The notes under the pieces: generated by a model | What the model saw: the letters and a program-made list of their open reading frames with translations, nothing else | Databases searched by the model: none | Told to the model about the DNA's origin: nothing | Position numbers and translations under genes: made by a program | Source of the DNA: Lumbricus rubellus | Taxonomy: Eukaryota > Annelida > Clitellata > Crassiclitellata > Lumbricidae | Reading direction: 5' to 3' | Length of the DNA stretch: 64,000 bases | NCBI GenBank assembly: GCA_945859605.1 | Contig: OX243811.1 | Coordinates: forward strand, 40,761,776-40,825,775 | Shown here: piece after piece, positions 25,501 through 37,877 of the stretch | How the letters are laid out: every line of letters begins with the position of its first letter | How positions within the stretch are numbered: the stretch's first letter is position 1

Positions 25501-28500
25501 TATGATGATAATAAAAACGACATCCAAGTTGTTGTTTTGCAATTAGCCAATAGTCTCATAGCTTGGAAGTCAAATTAGAAATTATCTCTGCACTCGGGAG
25601 CGCCTCTGAGTCAGCTTCTAATTTGCCAAATTAAGGCTATGATGAAAAATTTAAAATATCCATTTGTATTTTGGCAGCATAATTAATCAAACGCCTTCAT
25701 ATAAAAAGTTCTAACTGTTTCACATGCAGTTGAATCACCAGACATCACAGGCTAAGAAATCAAAAAATGCCGAATGGAAGGAGAAAAATGACTCACCGGC
25801 GTCCTCCTCTCTTCTTCCTTGGTGCGTCGATTGGGGCTGGAAGTGGTTTGATCTGCTTGACTGGAGGAGGTTCCTGTAGTTTATCGAGCTTCTGTTCAAT
25901 CTCCGCCCTTAGCTCATCACCGTACGAGCCGTCTGCAGCCTCCTGACTACTGTCGACGCGAGACGCAAGGCTACACTTGGCAGCCACGAGACGAGCTGCC
26001 TTACGTTTCAGATCCTGCATGAAAACATTAATGTCAATCAAACCACCTCGCAAACAAGTCTTAACATGGCAGAAGGGTCAACCTCACCTTTGCTTCAAAT
26101 CTACTTAACAATTTAAACATCATCAGTTTATTCAATCTTAGCAAAGTTCACTAGACGCAATTATCCATGCAACAATTCACTTAGAGATATGTTTATATAT
26201 GAGGTACTACGTCAAATAAACGAGATAAAATTGTTTAGGTGCACCAATGGTTGATTTCCAGTGCATTAAACATATGTTTTTAGACACATCATGTGATAGA
26301 AGACTTTACTAACGAATAAATAGTAATAACAAAAAATTTGGCAGTATTTGAATGCATAATGGAACACTCACTCGTGCACTGGCAAATAACATAATTATGA
26401 CTAATAACATTAATCTGTTTTGTTTATTTAATCATTCTGAGAATTTATTTAGCATCTCTTCAAGAAACCTACACAGAGGTGCTTTCTGCACTGGTCTATT
26501 CAATGTTAAATGTCAGTATGAACAAAAGATATACATCAGTTAGCTAAACAATCCACAGTAAGCCGAAAGAGTCACCACTGGCGGACACACGCACGCACAC
26601 ACAGATGGAGCCAATCGATGTGTTAATGTCTAACCTGCACAGTGCACACACTTCTACAGTGCTATCACCATTATTCATAAAGCAACAGATGACTTTAAAT
26701 GCTACGACAACAACTAAATCTCATAAAGGCAATACTCTAGATTCTGTCAAACTGACAAGTTCTGCAATAGCGAATCTAACTAATTTCCAGCCAGAAGCAA
26801 TTAATACAATATTAATTGTCTCCTTGAACAAAAGAACGAAAAACAACGTACTGGTGGCGTCTTCTGTACGATTTCACAGTCTTTGATGAATCCGAGATGA
26901 GGTTCAATGGCTTTTGTAGAGAAGCCGGACAGCGTTCTCTTCTGAGCGCCAACCAAAAGAAGATTACACGCTGGCATCGACGACAGGTTCAACAGTCCAC
27001 CGGCCACTCCCATCAGTTTAGCAGCCGTCGACGCTCCAACGATGCGTGACAGGTTCGGTGCGATGAATGTCATGCGTGACTCAACGTAAGTGTAAATCAG
27101 CTGCTTGTAATTTGTTAGATCGATTGCCTGAAGTGAGAAATTACTTGAAGTCAATAAGCAGCAAACGTCTAAACAGTCTATTTTCAAAAGGATGCATTTT
27201 GATTAACTCACTTTAGATTAGATGCGAAAGTATCGTGAGCAGAAATTTTACTGACCAAAAACTGATTCCACTAATTATGCTAATCATATCTCATACACAA
27301 AATGAAATGCAGGACACAACTGGTGGTTTGTGCCTTCTCGGTAAACTCTCTATAATGACCACGGGCAAATAATTTATTTCATCATGTCTAAAGCCATGCA
27401 GCGTAGCTTGGTACCAGGATCAGCTGGAAACACACTGACCCCTTCCAGGTACTTGGAATTCATCTGTTACCAGAGCAAGACCAAAAATGAGGAAATGAAT
27501 ATCTGCTCTACAAGGCCTGCATTGTTTAATAGCATGACTACTGCAAGTTTTCACTATTTAAAACATACAAATTCTGAAAACCATGAAATTTCTAATTTAT
27601 GTAATCAAATAATCTGTAATATGGAATAAAAGCAGCTTCAAATGAAGAAGTATAGAACTTACCATATCGCAGGCTTCAACTACTCTTTCAAGATCATCGC
27701 CTTTCAACTCCTGGCTGTCAATGAATAAAATGAAAACAGATGGCCATCATAATTTACACCATAAATATCAGGTAAATTGTTTACATATTCTAATGTGACA
27801 AAAACATTTGGTGCCTCAGATGAGTCAGCTGACATCTGTTGCAGGAAGCGTCTCAGCCTAGTAGACTGAAGGTTATTCAAGTATACCTAAAAGCCTGAAT
27901 AAAACTATTAGCTTAGAAACTCAACTGCACTTGAGTATTCAACTACATTCACTTTACTTTTATTGTATGCTTTTACATGTATAAAAATACAAAGATGCGT
28001 ATGAATATTTACAGCGACTGCTTGCTATAAACTGTTTGAACTTTAGTCAGCCAAGGTCATTAATCTATTCAGCAACACATGCAGATTGTGGACAACAACA
28101 ATAGGTTGCTTCAAGTCATGATAAATTGCAACTTTATTGATTCTTTATAAATAAATCATATCCATTGATCTTTTCAGGATCTCTTATTTAAAGTGCTATC
28201 CATGGTCCAATGGTCATCTTGAGAGATGCAAGCGAGTCTTGATGCCAAATTTGGCAACTCCAGTCTTGGATTAATTAATGCCACATATGATGGTATATTG
28301 ACAGAAGAGTGCTGTATAGAGACTACTCAGTGGCCAATACCTTACCCTTGTGTTGTAGATGCTGTGACGCTGACAACCATGATAGTGGCTGGTTTCAGGA
28401 TTTCTTGAAGAACCTTATTGGTCTTTGCTTTGTCAATTGCATTTCCAAGCTCCTGTTGGCAAAATTAAAACAAAAGGTTGTACCATGTACACACACACAA

Positions 28501-31100
28501 ATTTCATCAGGATACAACAACTCCTAAATTCTGTGATACATAATTTAAAAATAGTCCATGAATTAAATTATACATTGGTTTCTCCATTTTAGGGAATGTT
28601 AGACAAAATTTTAAATGGGTTGCAAAATATTTTTTTTACCAAGAGCTGCATTAGAAGCAATTATCAACTCTAAATTCATTCATTACAGAGATTTATATCT
28701 ATCACCCATTCGAGGTTACTACTCAGGAGCGCTCCTGACCTAATCTCGACAAAAAAGTACTGTTTTAAGGCTGCGATAAAACACATCCGAGCAAATCCTA
28801 GCTGTCTACTTAAGAGCAGTTACAATACAATAGTTAGAATACAAATAAGCATGTAAAAGACTTAGATTATAAAGGTGAAGCAATTTAACCCTTTGATGCC
28901 GAGAGTGTAGTAAAATGTATGAGAAATCCTATACCCTCCGGCATTAAAGGGTTAAATTTAGTTAACGCTTGATTTAGTTACAGTTTCTATTTGTCCAGCA
29001 AAAAATTCAACTAGCTTCTGTAGCTCCGCAAAATGTAAAAATCGATTCCCTCGCATATCAATCGAGCTTGAAAAGTGGCAACAGAGACATACCTTGACGG
29101 TCTTAACGTATTCAAGAGGCAGAGGCACAAGAAACTCGAGTTCCGGAAAACGTTTGTTGTAGATGTCACGCACAAACTTGTGAGTCAAGTCTGACAAAGT
29201 ATTAAAACCAAAATCACAATTATAACATCAGATGTTTCTAAATTCAGCCAAACAATATTTCATTCATAGATTCGCAGCTATTTTATAAATTAATTAGACA
29301 AGGTTATCAACTAACTGATACCAACTAGGGATTGAATAGCAAAGTTCTGTACTTCTGTCAACACCATACATGTGCAAAACGAATATTCTTTGTGATGAAT
29401 GGATATGTTGGCTTAACTGCAAACATCGTGGCACACATTCTGGTTTCTCTGATCAATAGGATTTTATCGTGGCATTTTCAAAGGAATAATTTTTATGTCA
29501 CAAGAAGCAAGCATCAACTGATATCCTTGGCATCATCATATAGACTCCACATATTTCATTAGATTAGAAACCATACAATCACTTTGTTAATACTAGCATC
29601 TATAATTTCTATATGTGACAATGGCACTCGAAACCCGTCGCTTGTTGCTAACTTGATAAAGCCCTGGAGACCAAAATACACGAGACGGGTAAAAAAATAC
29701 AGAATATTGTTTTATAGTGTATATTTATTCAGAAATATGTCTACTTTCAATATCTACAATCAAAACTTTTGAATTCAAACATTTAGTTAGAGAAAAATGA
29801 ACTTACTGATTTCATTATCTATTTCCACTGTAATGTTATTTGCTGCCACTATCAACTTATATTCGGCTTCTGAAGAAGTCCCTGAAAAATACCATTAACA
29901 TCATTACTATACTTCAATCAATCAATCACATAAATTTATAATATATATAAAAATTTGACATAATGTCAATTGCCTAACAATTAATTATGGTCTAATGACG
30001 TAAAAACTGACCGTTGGTTGACATTGCTTGCTGGGAAGCCACTTAAAAGCCTTGTGTGGTGGAATCAGCGGCAGATCCAAGAGTGCTTGCACGGACCAAT
30101 GATATTTCAAGACAAGCACCAATGCTGTAGCAGTCCACCATTGACATGTGTGGCGGCTCCCGAGGTCAATGGCATGTCATGTCAACAAAGGTGGTTGATG
30201 TCAGCAGATTAAATTATTTTGAACAGCTATAACCATTTGCGTGTGTGGTCTGACACCTCTAATCATAGCCACGCAATCATAAGAGCATCCACACAATACA
30301 CAAAAATCTGTTTTACACCTTCAACAATAAGTTTACAAGGAAATGAATGGGAGACCATTGCTTCTCGTCATTAAAGGACTAAAGCAACTCCAAAGTAAAC
30401 TACCTTCAGGTGTTGGATCTTTTGAGTAGAAGTCAACATCCTTCATAATTTCTTGCAGCTACAGAAACACAACCACATAACATTTATTCTCTGAAACAAT
30501 TATGATCTCCAGAATAGCACAATGTACCTATATTCGCAATTACAGATCAAATTTGTCACCTATTTTCTCTCGTCACATACTTGTCTCACACTTCATCAAG
30601 AAGACAAAATAATTATATACATTCCACAACTCTGTCTTTCTTGCACACTAGTCTCTAGCTCTGCGGAAACGTGCTGCTTTCAAGTCTGTGTGTGCCTCGG
30701 CTCATCTCATTTTACCTCATTTTGTGAACATTGAAGAATCATGGTAGGTTCAGCATTAGCTCGATTATTAGCACAATATAAATGTCAATTACTAACAATA
30801 AAAAATTAAGAACAAATATCAAATAAAAAATATAAAACTCTAATACAAAAACCACAAATATTAGCGAAATTTAAATGGCTTACGTTTACACAATTTAAGA
30901 AAAAATTTACTGAAAAAGCAGTTGGTTACCTCTGTGCTGTCACGAAGCTTGGCAATATTGTGAATGGAATTGCTTTTTGTATCAGTCTGGACTTCCATCA
31001 CATCATCCACTTCAACTGGTTTGACTGGAACCAACTCATCCATCTCTTCTTCTCCCAGCGCATCCTCCAAATCGGCCTGTAGCTCCTCCGCTAGCGACAT
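22542..31100 (-). CDS. PRPF31: PRPF31, U4/U6 small nuclear ribonucleoprotein Prp31, complete, 12 exons, 483 aa
   Basis: Exons (minus strand order): 31100-30930, 30458-30404, 29881-29807, 29190-29093, 28452-28346, 27714-27663, 27127-26852, 26014-25797, 24785-24713, 23817-23689, 23266-23171, 22643-22542. Every donor is GT, every acceptor AG, and all phases agree. Prp31 binds the U4 5' stem-loop with 15.5K and bridges U4/U6 to U5 in the tri-snRNP. Landmarks: N-terminal MSLAEELQADLEDA; NOSIC-type helix with NKRFPELEFLVP (about 110-122); Nop domain with YVESRMTFIAPNLS and IVGASTAAKLMGVAGGL (190-226); PACNLLLVGAQKRTLSGFS; LKRKAARLVAAKC; EPPPVKQIKPLPAP and the basic RKKRGGRRYRKMKERLG, the family's nuclear-localisation region (about 344-360); C-terminal SSSVAFTPLQGLEIVNPQAA. 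Human PRPF31 is 499 aa; the N-terminus and extreme C-terminus differ most. It is convergent with the BNIP3-like gene. No break is seen. Confidence 0.96.
24965..25165 (+). mobile_element. tRNA-derived SINE in a PRPF31 intron
   Basis: Head GGGGCGGTGGTGCACTGATGG (A-box region) and B box GGTTCGAATCC at 25009-25019, then a body matching the 8.1-kb copy and the tail GGAGCGCCTTTGAGTAGAGA / GCTTGAAGGGGTGATATAA. It is antisense to PRPF31 and lies between exons 8 and 9. A tail-only fragment occurs near 25585-25615. Confidence 0.8.
28690..28745 (-). repeat. Degenerate SINE/LINE tail fragment
   Basis: ATTTATAT followed by CACCC, TACTACTCAGGAGCGCTCCT resembles the reverse complement of the shared tail. 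It lies in the intron between PRPF31 exons 4 and 5 and is heavily decayed. Confidence 0.4.
28889..28951. mobile_element. TTAA-flanked micro-MITE in a PRPF31 intron, 63 bp
   Basis: TTAA at 28885-28888 and 28952-28955 flank ends CCCTTTGATGCCG and CGGCATTAAAGGG, a clean terminal inverted repeat. The CCC start and TTAA target fit the piggyBac superfamily. Confidence 0.7.
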
Positions 31101-32240
31101 TGTTCAACCGTTTCAAACTTCTCTAAAACACTGAAAGACAATATACTTTTATATACTTATCATCATAATCAGGTCTCATTACAGGCAAATGTGATGCTTT
31201 AACAGTACTAGAAAGCCAATGGTTGGCTGCACCATAAACAATGTCATTTCACCTGCAGCTGTCACTTGCCTCCTTCAACAACATGTCAGCAATGTTTATT
31301 TACGGTAAATCGAGTCAAACCAGTGAACAATGAACTTTGTAGTTTTCAATATTGTTTTAATTTAAAAATATGAAATTGTTAATTAAGACATTTAAGTCCA
31401 TATAAAGTGCCCAAAGTAGATAATACACAAGTTTATAGTTTTCAATATTGCTCTAATAAACATTCTATTGTTACAATCAGCATTCTCTAGTCAGCATTTT
31501 ACCCACTTATCAATCAGCATTTCTCTAATCAGCATTTTAACCCTGGCCAATCAGTAAATCAGCACATCAGGATTTTACCCTACACGATAACCGTCTTGGA
31601 CGTGGATCGAACCCGGGTATACATTTACGATAATTTTTGTATGATAATATATAATGTTGCCAGTTTAAATGACCTAGAATATAGATCTGTCCAAAACGAT
31701 TAATGGCAACAACAATCTCACACCAAAGCCTTTTATTATCGCTCAAAATCAAAGAAAAACTTTTTTAAATATCAAAATATCACATATGAATTTTACGTCA
31801 ACACTTCTATGACTGACCTAAACGGCAAACTTAAGAACTCGTGCGATAAGGAGTGCACGAACAAAATGGATTTTGTTTATTAAAGTTAACGAACTAAACA
31901 CAATTTTTCTACGCCATAGATATAAAACCTCAAATCAGACCACAGCTCAATATACGTCGATGGACCGCAGGGTTGGTTGCTAGATTTTTATATCAAATTG
32001 CTGTGTCGCGAGATCGCATCAAAAAGTAGCCCAACGTTGCGCGATGAATTACTAAAATTACTGAAGACATTCATAATTTTTGCTAGGTAAATTATATGCC
32101 TAAGCTCTTACATTAAAATAATATAATTATAGCTTATCCATAGACCTATTCGTTTAATTTTAAAAAAACAGGCAACACGCCGTAGGTCTATATGCTTAGG
32201 CTACAGTGACAAAAATCACAGTATGGTCTCCTAGTGCTTG
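31101..32240. other. Upstream region of PRPF31
   Basis: Contains the PRPF31 5' UTR and presumably its promoter. No TATA box or other motif could be assigned. Near 31475-31570 a short phrase resembling AATCAGCATTTT recurs about four times, a degenerate local repeat. Confidence 0.4.
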
Positions 32241-32242
32241 TT

Positions 32243-32308
<66 letters not shown>

Positions 32309-32310
32309 GA
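32243..32310. repeat. (CAAT)n microsatellite, 3' terminus of the adjacent LINE
   Basis: About 16 perfect CAAT units. On the minus strand this is (ATTG)n directly after the LINE 3' tail, as expected for an L2-type element that ends in a short tandem repeat. Confidence 0.85.
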
Positions 32311-33110
32311 TAATTTATATAGCGCCCCTTAGAGGTACCTACTCGATCAGAGGCGCTCCCGGCCGAGATCTAGCGGAAAAACAGTCTTCAACAGTTTGTG
32401 AAATTGAGAACAGCTTCGGAGGTGTCGCCTGGTCAAGGGATCTAAGTCCATTCCAGGTTGTTGGACCAACCACAGAGAACGAACGCCTCGATCTGCATTG
32501 TTGCAGAGCGAGTGAACGGAACCATGCATTTAAGTCACCATGGACAGCAGAGTGGAAAGGGGAAGGCAAAGCTTACACAGATAAGAGGGTGCCAAGCCTG
32601 ATAAGCATCGCCACACCAAAGATGCAATTCTAAATGAGATGCGCTGCGGGAAAGGAAGCCAGTGCAAGACCTCGCGCATATATTGGGATACACGGTCGGA
32701 CTTGGAGAACCCCCAATAAGTCGCGCGGCAGCTTCGATGGACCCTCTCCAACCTCTCAATCCGAACCTGCGGGAGACCAGCAAAGATGGAGGCGCAGTAG
32801 TCGAGGTGGCTCAGCAGAAATGCATGGACAAGAGAAGCTGCAGCTTTAGAAGTCAGAGAGCGAGCAACGACCCTGAGCTGAAGCAGTTGGTAGGCTAGTA
32901 TAATTTATAGCAGCTGCGGCACACCTGATCTATATGAGATGCAAGGGAGAGTTAAGAGTCCAGGAGCACCCCAAGGTTACACACCACCAAAGAAAAAGTA
33001 ATGTATGGGAATTGAGAAGTGAGAGCGCTGCAGCTGTTGCCTATAGTGCCCAAACCAAATGAATTGGGTTTTTGTGCGTTGAGACGTTGTCGGTTTGATG
33101 ACATCCGGTT
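32311..33110 (-). pseudogene. 5'-truncated L2/CR1-like LINE, RT C-terminal half
   Basis: Reading the minus strand, the frames give in order MSSNRQRLNAQK, NLGVLLDS, YQLLQLRVVARSLTSKAAAS, LVHAFLLSHLDYCASIFAGL, MREVLHWLPFPQRISFRIAS, LVWRCLSGLAPSYL and SFSVVGPTTWNGLRSL. This is the usual order of C-terminal blocks in L2/CR1-type reverse transcriptases. Several frameshifts make it non-functional. The 3' end reads GGGGCGCTATATAAATTAT followed by (ATTG)n. The 5' side is cut off by the GAT array at about 33110. Confidence 0.88.
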
Positions 33111-33471
33111 ATGATTATTGATGATGGCGAAGACGATGCTGATGATGACGATGGTAATAATGATGATGATTATTGCGACGGTAATGATGACGACGATGAT
33201 GACGTTTATGATAATGATTATGATGACCACGACAATGATTACGACGACGGCGATGATCACGATGACGACGACAGCGATGATGACGATGATGATGACGACG
33301 ACGAAGACAGCAATGATGATGATGATGATGATGATGATGACGACGACGACGACGATGATGATGATGACGATGATGATGATGACGACGATGATGATGACGA
33401 CGACGGCAATGATCACGATGACGACGACAGCGATGATGACGATGATGATGACGACGACGACAAAGACAGCA

Positions 33472-33547
<76 letters not shown>

Positions 33548-33632
33548 CGACGACGACGATGATGATGATGATGATGATGATGATGACGACGACGACGATG
33601 ATGATGATGATGATGACGACGACGAAGACGAC

Positions 33633-33664
<32 letters not shown>

Positions 33665-33712
33665 CGACGACGACGACGATGATGATGATGATGATGATGA
33701 GATATCGATAAC
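33111..33712. repeat. Imperfect (GAT)n/(GAC)n array, about 600 bp
   Basis: Trinucleotide array of GAT with interspersed GAC and occasional AGC/AAT. A larger segment with a GATCACGATGACGACGACAG core occurs at about 33253 and again at about 33409, so there is a higher-order unit near 156 bp. All six frames are open only because of the period; the poly-Asp frame is not treated as a gene. Confidence 0.9.
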
Positions 33713-34453
33713 AATGTTGGTACCGATGACGATGATGACAACCACGATGATAGCGATGATAGTAATGATAAACAGATCATTCTATATGAGCAGAACATTC
33801 TATATCTTATAAGCAGGCTTCTTGCCTCGGGTCTGCTTGCTAGATTCTCACTGTCGAGCCTAAATAGGCATGTGAAGGGTTAATTTATAGGCCAAAAAGG
33901 AAAGCCAGGCAACTCGGCCACTGCCCGTAGACCTATGCTACTCTGGTTGTGAAAGTCCCAAGACATCACGTTGTCTGTCTCAATTCTTTTCCTTCCACAT
34001 CATTGGTTCTTAAATTTTTTTTATCTAGGGCCTATCCTCTTTGCTATTTTCGTTTCAGTTTGTGTCTAAGCCTATTTCATGTATGACATTTTGTTCTTCG
34101 CAGTGTCTTACAATAGCGAATGTTATCGAGAAAGAAAGGGTCAATCCAGCCTCAGATGGTCCATACGAACTTTTTGGATTTCAGATCCTTTGACCTGTGC
34201 GCCAATCACTTGAAAGTCCTTGAGTTTGTACCGATTGCTGTTGTTTTGTATAATGTATTTCGTTGATGCTCTGCTGTCAATAAACGGCTACTAGTAGGCT
34301 ATGCTATCACAAATAGGTCAACAGGTCAATCACTTGAACTTTAAACACAACGGTTTCGACGGCTCATAGTAGGCCTATAGATCTGCACAGGAAGGTCGTC
34401 ACAGAGCGAACATAACTTAAAAACCATATAAAAAATAAATATATTATATAAAA

Positions 34454-34491
<38 letters not shown>

Positions 34492-34599
34492 GCCTACTAT
34501 AGCCTATAGGATGCGTGAAATGAGAAATCTTGAACTCTTAATGAAATCGTTTCTATCTCTTGAGTCTATAATATGCATGGCTTATATTATAGGACTATG

Positions 34600-34640
<41 letters not shown>
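33713..34640. other. Intergenic DNA with (AT)n tracts
   Basis: No gene. (AT)n runs lie at about 34456-34488 and 34601-34640. The second marks the approximate left limit of the segment that is repeated upstream of ligase copy B, where an (AT)n also occurs at about 48953-48975. Confidence 0.5.
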
Positions 34641-34644
<4 letters not shown>

Positions 34645-34973
34645 GCATTTCATAGTAAGAGAAAGGAGCGAAAGATATAGAGACAGACAAACACTGCAGC
34701 AGATGTAGATAGAGAAAGGCAGACACGGATGATAACAACGACTAAACCTTTGATCAAGTTTGTTCTTAATTATCATATTATCTCTCTCTGTATGTCAGGG
34801 ACAAAATCAAAGGCTTATAGTCGTTGTTGCTATATCTAGTGCTTAGTGACATATTGTAGAAGTAAGTCATTCGGCTGCAATCTAAAACAGTCTCTCGCAA
34901 GAGTAGAACCTTGAATAGTTCAACTCGACATTTGTGCTTCAGTCGAGCGTGTAATATTAATTCCTCGTTCCAA
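34641..34973 (+). promoter_or_regulatory. Upstream/promoter region of ligase copy A (duplicated)
   Basis: Shares blocks such as AATCTAAAACAGTCTCT, TTGAATAGTTCAACTC, TTCAGTCGAGCGTGTAAT and TTCCTCGTTCCAAATGGG with the region before copy B (about 48980-49362). The duplication therefore included the 5' flank, which probably holds the promoter. No TATA box is clear. Confidence 0.55.
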
Positions 34974-37778
34974 ATGGGTGAGTACGGCGTCGTTGTGTCT
35001 TCAATGACGTCACACAACACCTGGAATCAGATCCCAGATACAGATTTCACGAGGAAACTTTTCCAATGTCTCCAGGAAGCTCCAGATGCAATCGCTTTCG
35101 TAAGTTCATCTTTGAATGACAGTTAATTTATTCAATTGATTCAGCAGTCTTGCATTTAGATATTTCACCTATAATTTTTATAGTCAGTCCTTGCAATAAT
35201 TCTTATGATGACGTTGATGAGTTCTCTGGCAACAAGTGCACATGCAAGCAAACATTGGTTTTTATACATAAGCCTACTGGAGAATCAGACGAGGGAGGTA
35301 CCTGCAATTAATGTAGTGATTTTAGTCTCTCGATCAGGATAAGGGCGCTGGCGCATCACGAATTAACAGAATGTCACCATCCAACTGTATTAAGTTGTAT
35401 ACGTGCTGCCGGTGTCACGGGATATTCTCTTCCTCCTAAAGCTATATCGCGGGGGTGAGGGTGAATTAATATCGAAGGGATAAACGAGGTGAGGCTTCGA
35501 TGAGTTCGTAGGCCTACGGTGATTCAGAAATTTTGTCTTAAAACCGGGGAAAATTGCTCCAAAGAGGCGTGACATGTAGCTGTGCTTGTGGAGCACATTG
35601 AACATGCCCATCCCAATAACAGTGCGTCTGCAAGTGCTTCTCATTAAGGAATATAGGCTACTTCATTATTTGCTTTCCTACATACTAGCCTATAGGCCAC
35701 TTACTAGCATCTTATTGTGTGTCTGCAAGTGCTTCTCACTAAGGAATATACATAGTTAGGCTACTCGCTTTCTTTCTTACATGTTAGCCTTAAAGCCCAA
35801 GTTTAATGCGGGCGTGGCTTAAGCAATGACCGTCTGCTTCAAGTTTGACTGACAGGTTCCGATACCATTGCACTAATGATCCTCCCCCTCCCTTGTCTCA
35901 AGGGAGGGGGAGGAAAGAATCTAGGTCGACTATACATTTATATAATCGCCCATAGACAAACTTGGTTGACACATAAGCCCTAAGACAGGTAAACTTGTAT
36001 ACCCGCTAATACAGCTGGCCATCCAGCTCTGCAATATTCTGCTGGCAGGGGTGGGGGAAATTGTTTTATTCCTCCCAGCCTGTTCCGCAGCTATGCAGCG
36101 TCGGGTATTAGCAGGTAAACTTGTATACAGTATACCTGCTAATGCAGCTGACCATCGAGCCCTGTAATATTGTGCTGGCAGAGGTGGGGGAATTGTATTG
36201 TTCCTCGGAGCCTGCTCCTCAGCTAGACAGCGTCCCGCCTCTCAATTGTTGGGCATTCCACTTCCACTGCTAACCCTTTGGCCTCCTGCCAAGGGCTAGC
36301 AGTGTCAATGCCAGGTCAAGTGTATTCTAAGAACCTTGATGCCAGGTTGTATTATATCACTTTACACTGGCTGGCTTATCAGTTTATCAATTGAGATTTC
36401 GACTGTATATTTCCAACTGGTGCCCAGACTTATAAACAAAGGTACACCGTACATTTGGAGGTCAAGATGTATTGAAAGAACCTTGTTTGTAGACAGTGTA
36501 AGAATTGTGGAAAAATAACTGGGGGATGGACCATTATCCACTTGGAATTTGGGTGTGAAAACAGACTTTACTACGGGGCTCTAAGAAAGACTGGGGGGTT
36601 GAACCCCCCCGGCAATTCTCACCCTGCTTGTAGGCCGTGCTCTGAGGAAAAGATAAACACATGAACTAGGGCTGGGGTATAGAATTATAGATAGCTAGTA
36701 TACAGGATCGGTTATACTCGGCTGGTGAACTGTCCAGTGGCACTGTAGTATGATAGCCTGCTGGCCTGGTCCCAAACCCCCAGCAATTCTCACCCTGCTT
36801 GTAGGCCATGGCCTGGTCTTATGCAGATTAGCTAGCTGGTGCACATGTATGCACAAGATCTTTCAATTCACTTGGCGGAAGTATCTTGGTGTATACTATT
36901 TCATATACACATATAATTATATATATAATGTATATATATATTATATACGGCAAGCTAATCTGCATAATATTCCAGGCAGGTCACCAAGCTGCTGGATGAA
37001 GAAGCATCATGGAGCTGTGGACCCCTAAGTCTAGGCACCAGCTAGTGCTTTATAGGCCTACAGGAACTGAGAAGAGAAGGGAAGGAGTCTAAAGTGATGT
37101 AATACAACCTTGCCTTGATATTGCTAGCCCTTGACAGAAGAGTATTGACGCGCTCAATGGTCAGCTGTATTAGCGGCTACAAGTTTACCTGTCTTAGGGC
37201 TTATGTGTCAACTAGATTTCGAACCCATGGTCACTGGCCGGCATTGGTAGGCCAGGCTAATCTGCATACCGAGACCCACTCAGAGGAGTCTATAGAATCT
37301 TTACAGAACAATTCCTCGACCTAGCTTAGACAGCCTAGCAATCTAAAGCAGCTGCCAGTGCTTTCATGTGAACTTGGAGCAGATGCTGATTGGTCAGCGT
37401 CACGCCCACTAAATAGAGACCTGCTGACCAATCAGCTTGGTTTCTGGGGAAACTGCAAAAGGCCAAACTTGGCCTTTAAGCATATGGGCCTATCCAGCAT
37501 ACTGTGTCCAGCATACAGCGGTTCTTGGTTCTAGGTCGATGTGGGTCTTGCCAAAGAGTTAACTTACTCTGAGCTGTGTCGGAAGGTGGAGCTAGTGGCG
37601 CGCCATCTTCTGAGTTATGGCTGTCAACGAGGAGACATCGTCGCCATCTTTGCACCGAACTCCATCGAGTGGATCGTATTTCTGCTCGCAATTATACGCA
37701 TTGGCAGCATTCCAGCTACAGTCAACTCACAGCTCATGCAAGGTATAATGATGATTGTGATGGTGATGGTGATGATGG

Positions 37779-37877
<99 letters not shown>

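Noticed and set aside
30018..30212. 64-residue ORF in a PRPF31 intron
   Set aside because: It lies on the opposite strand within an intron with no splice partners or recognisable motif.
33111..33812. ORF encoding a 233-residue poly-Asp protein
   Set aside because: It exists only because the DNA is a GAT/GAC trinucleotide array open in all frames; no start context, splice signals or non-repeat domain support a gene.
34995..35010. TGACGTCA (CRE palindrome) at the start of both ligase genes
   Set aside because: It lies inside coding exon 1 (SMTSH), so its conservation between copies is explained by the protein and recent duplication; a regulatory role has no support.
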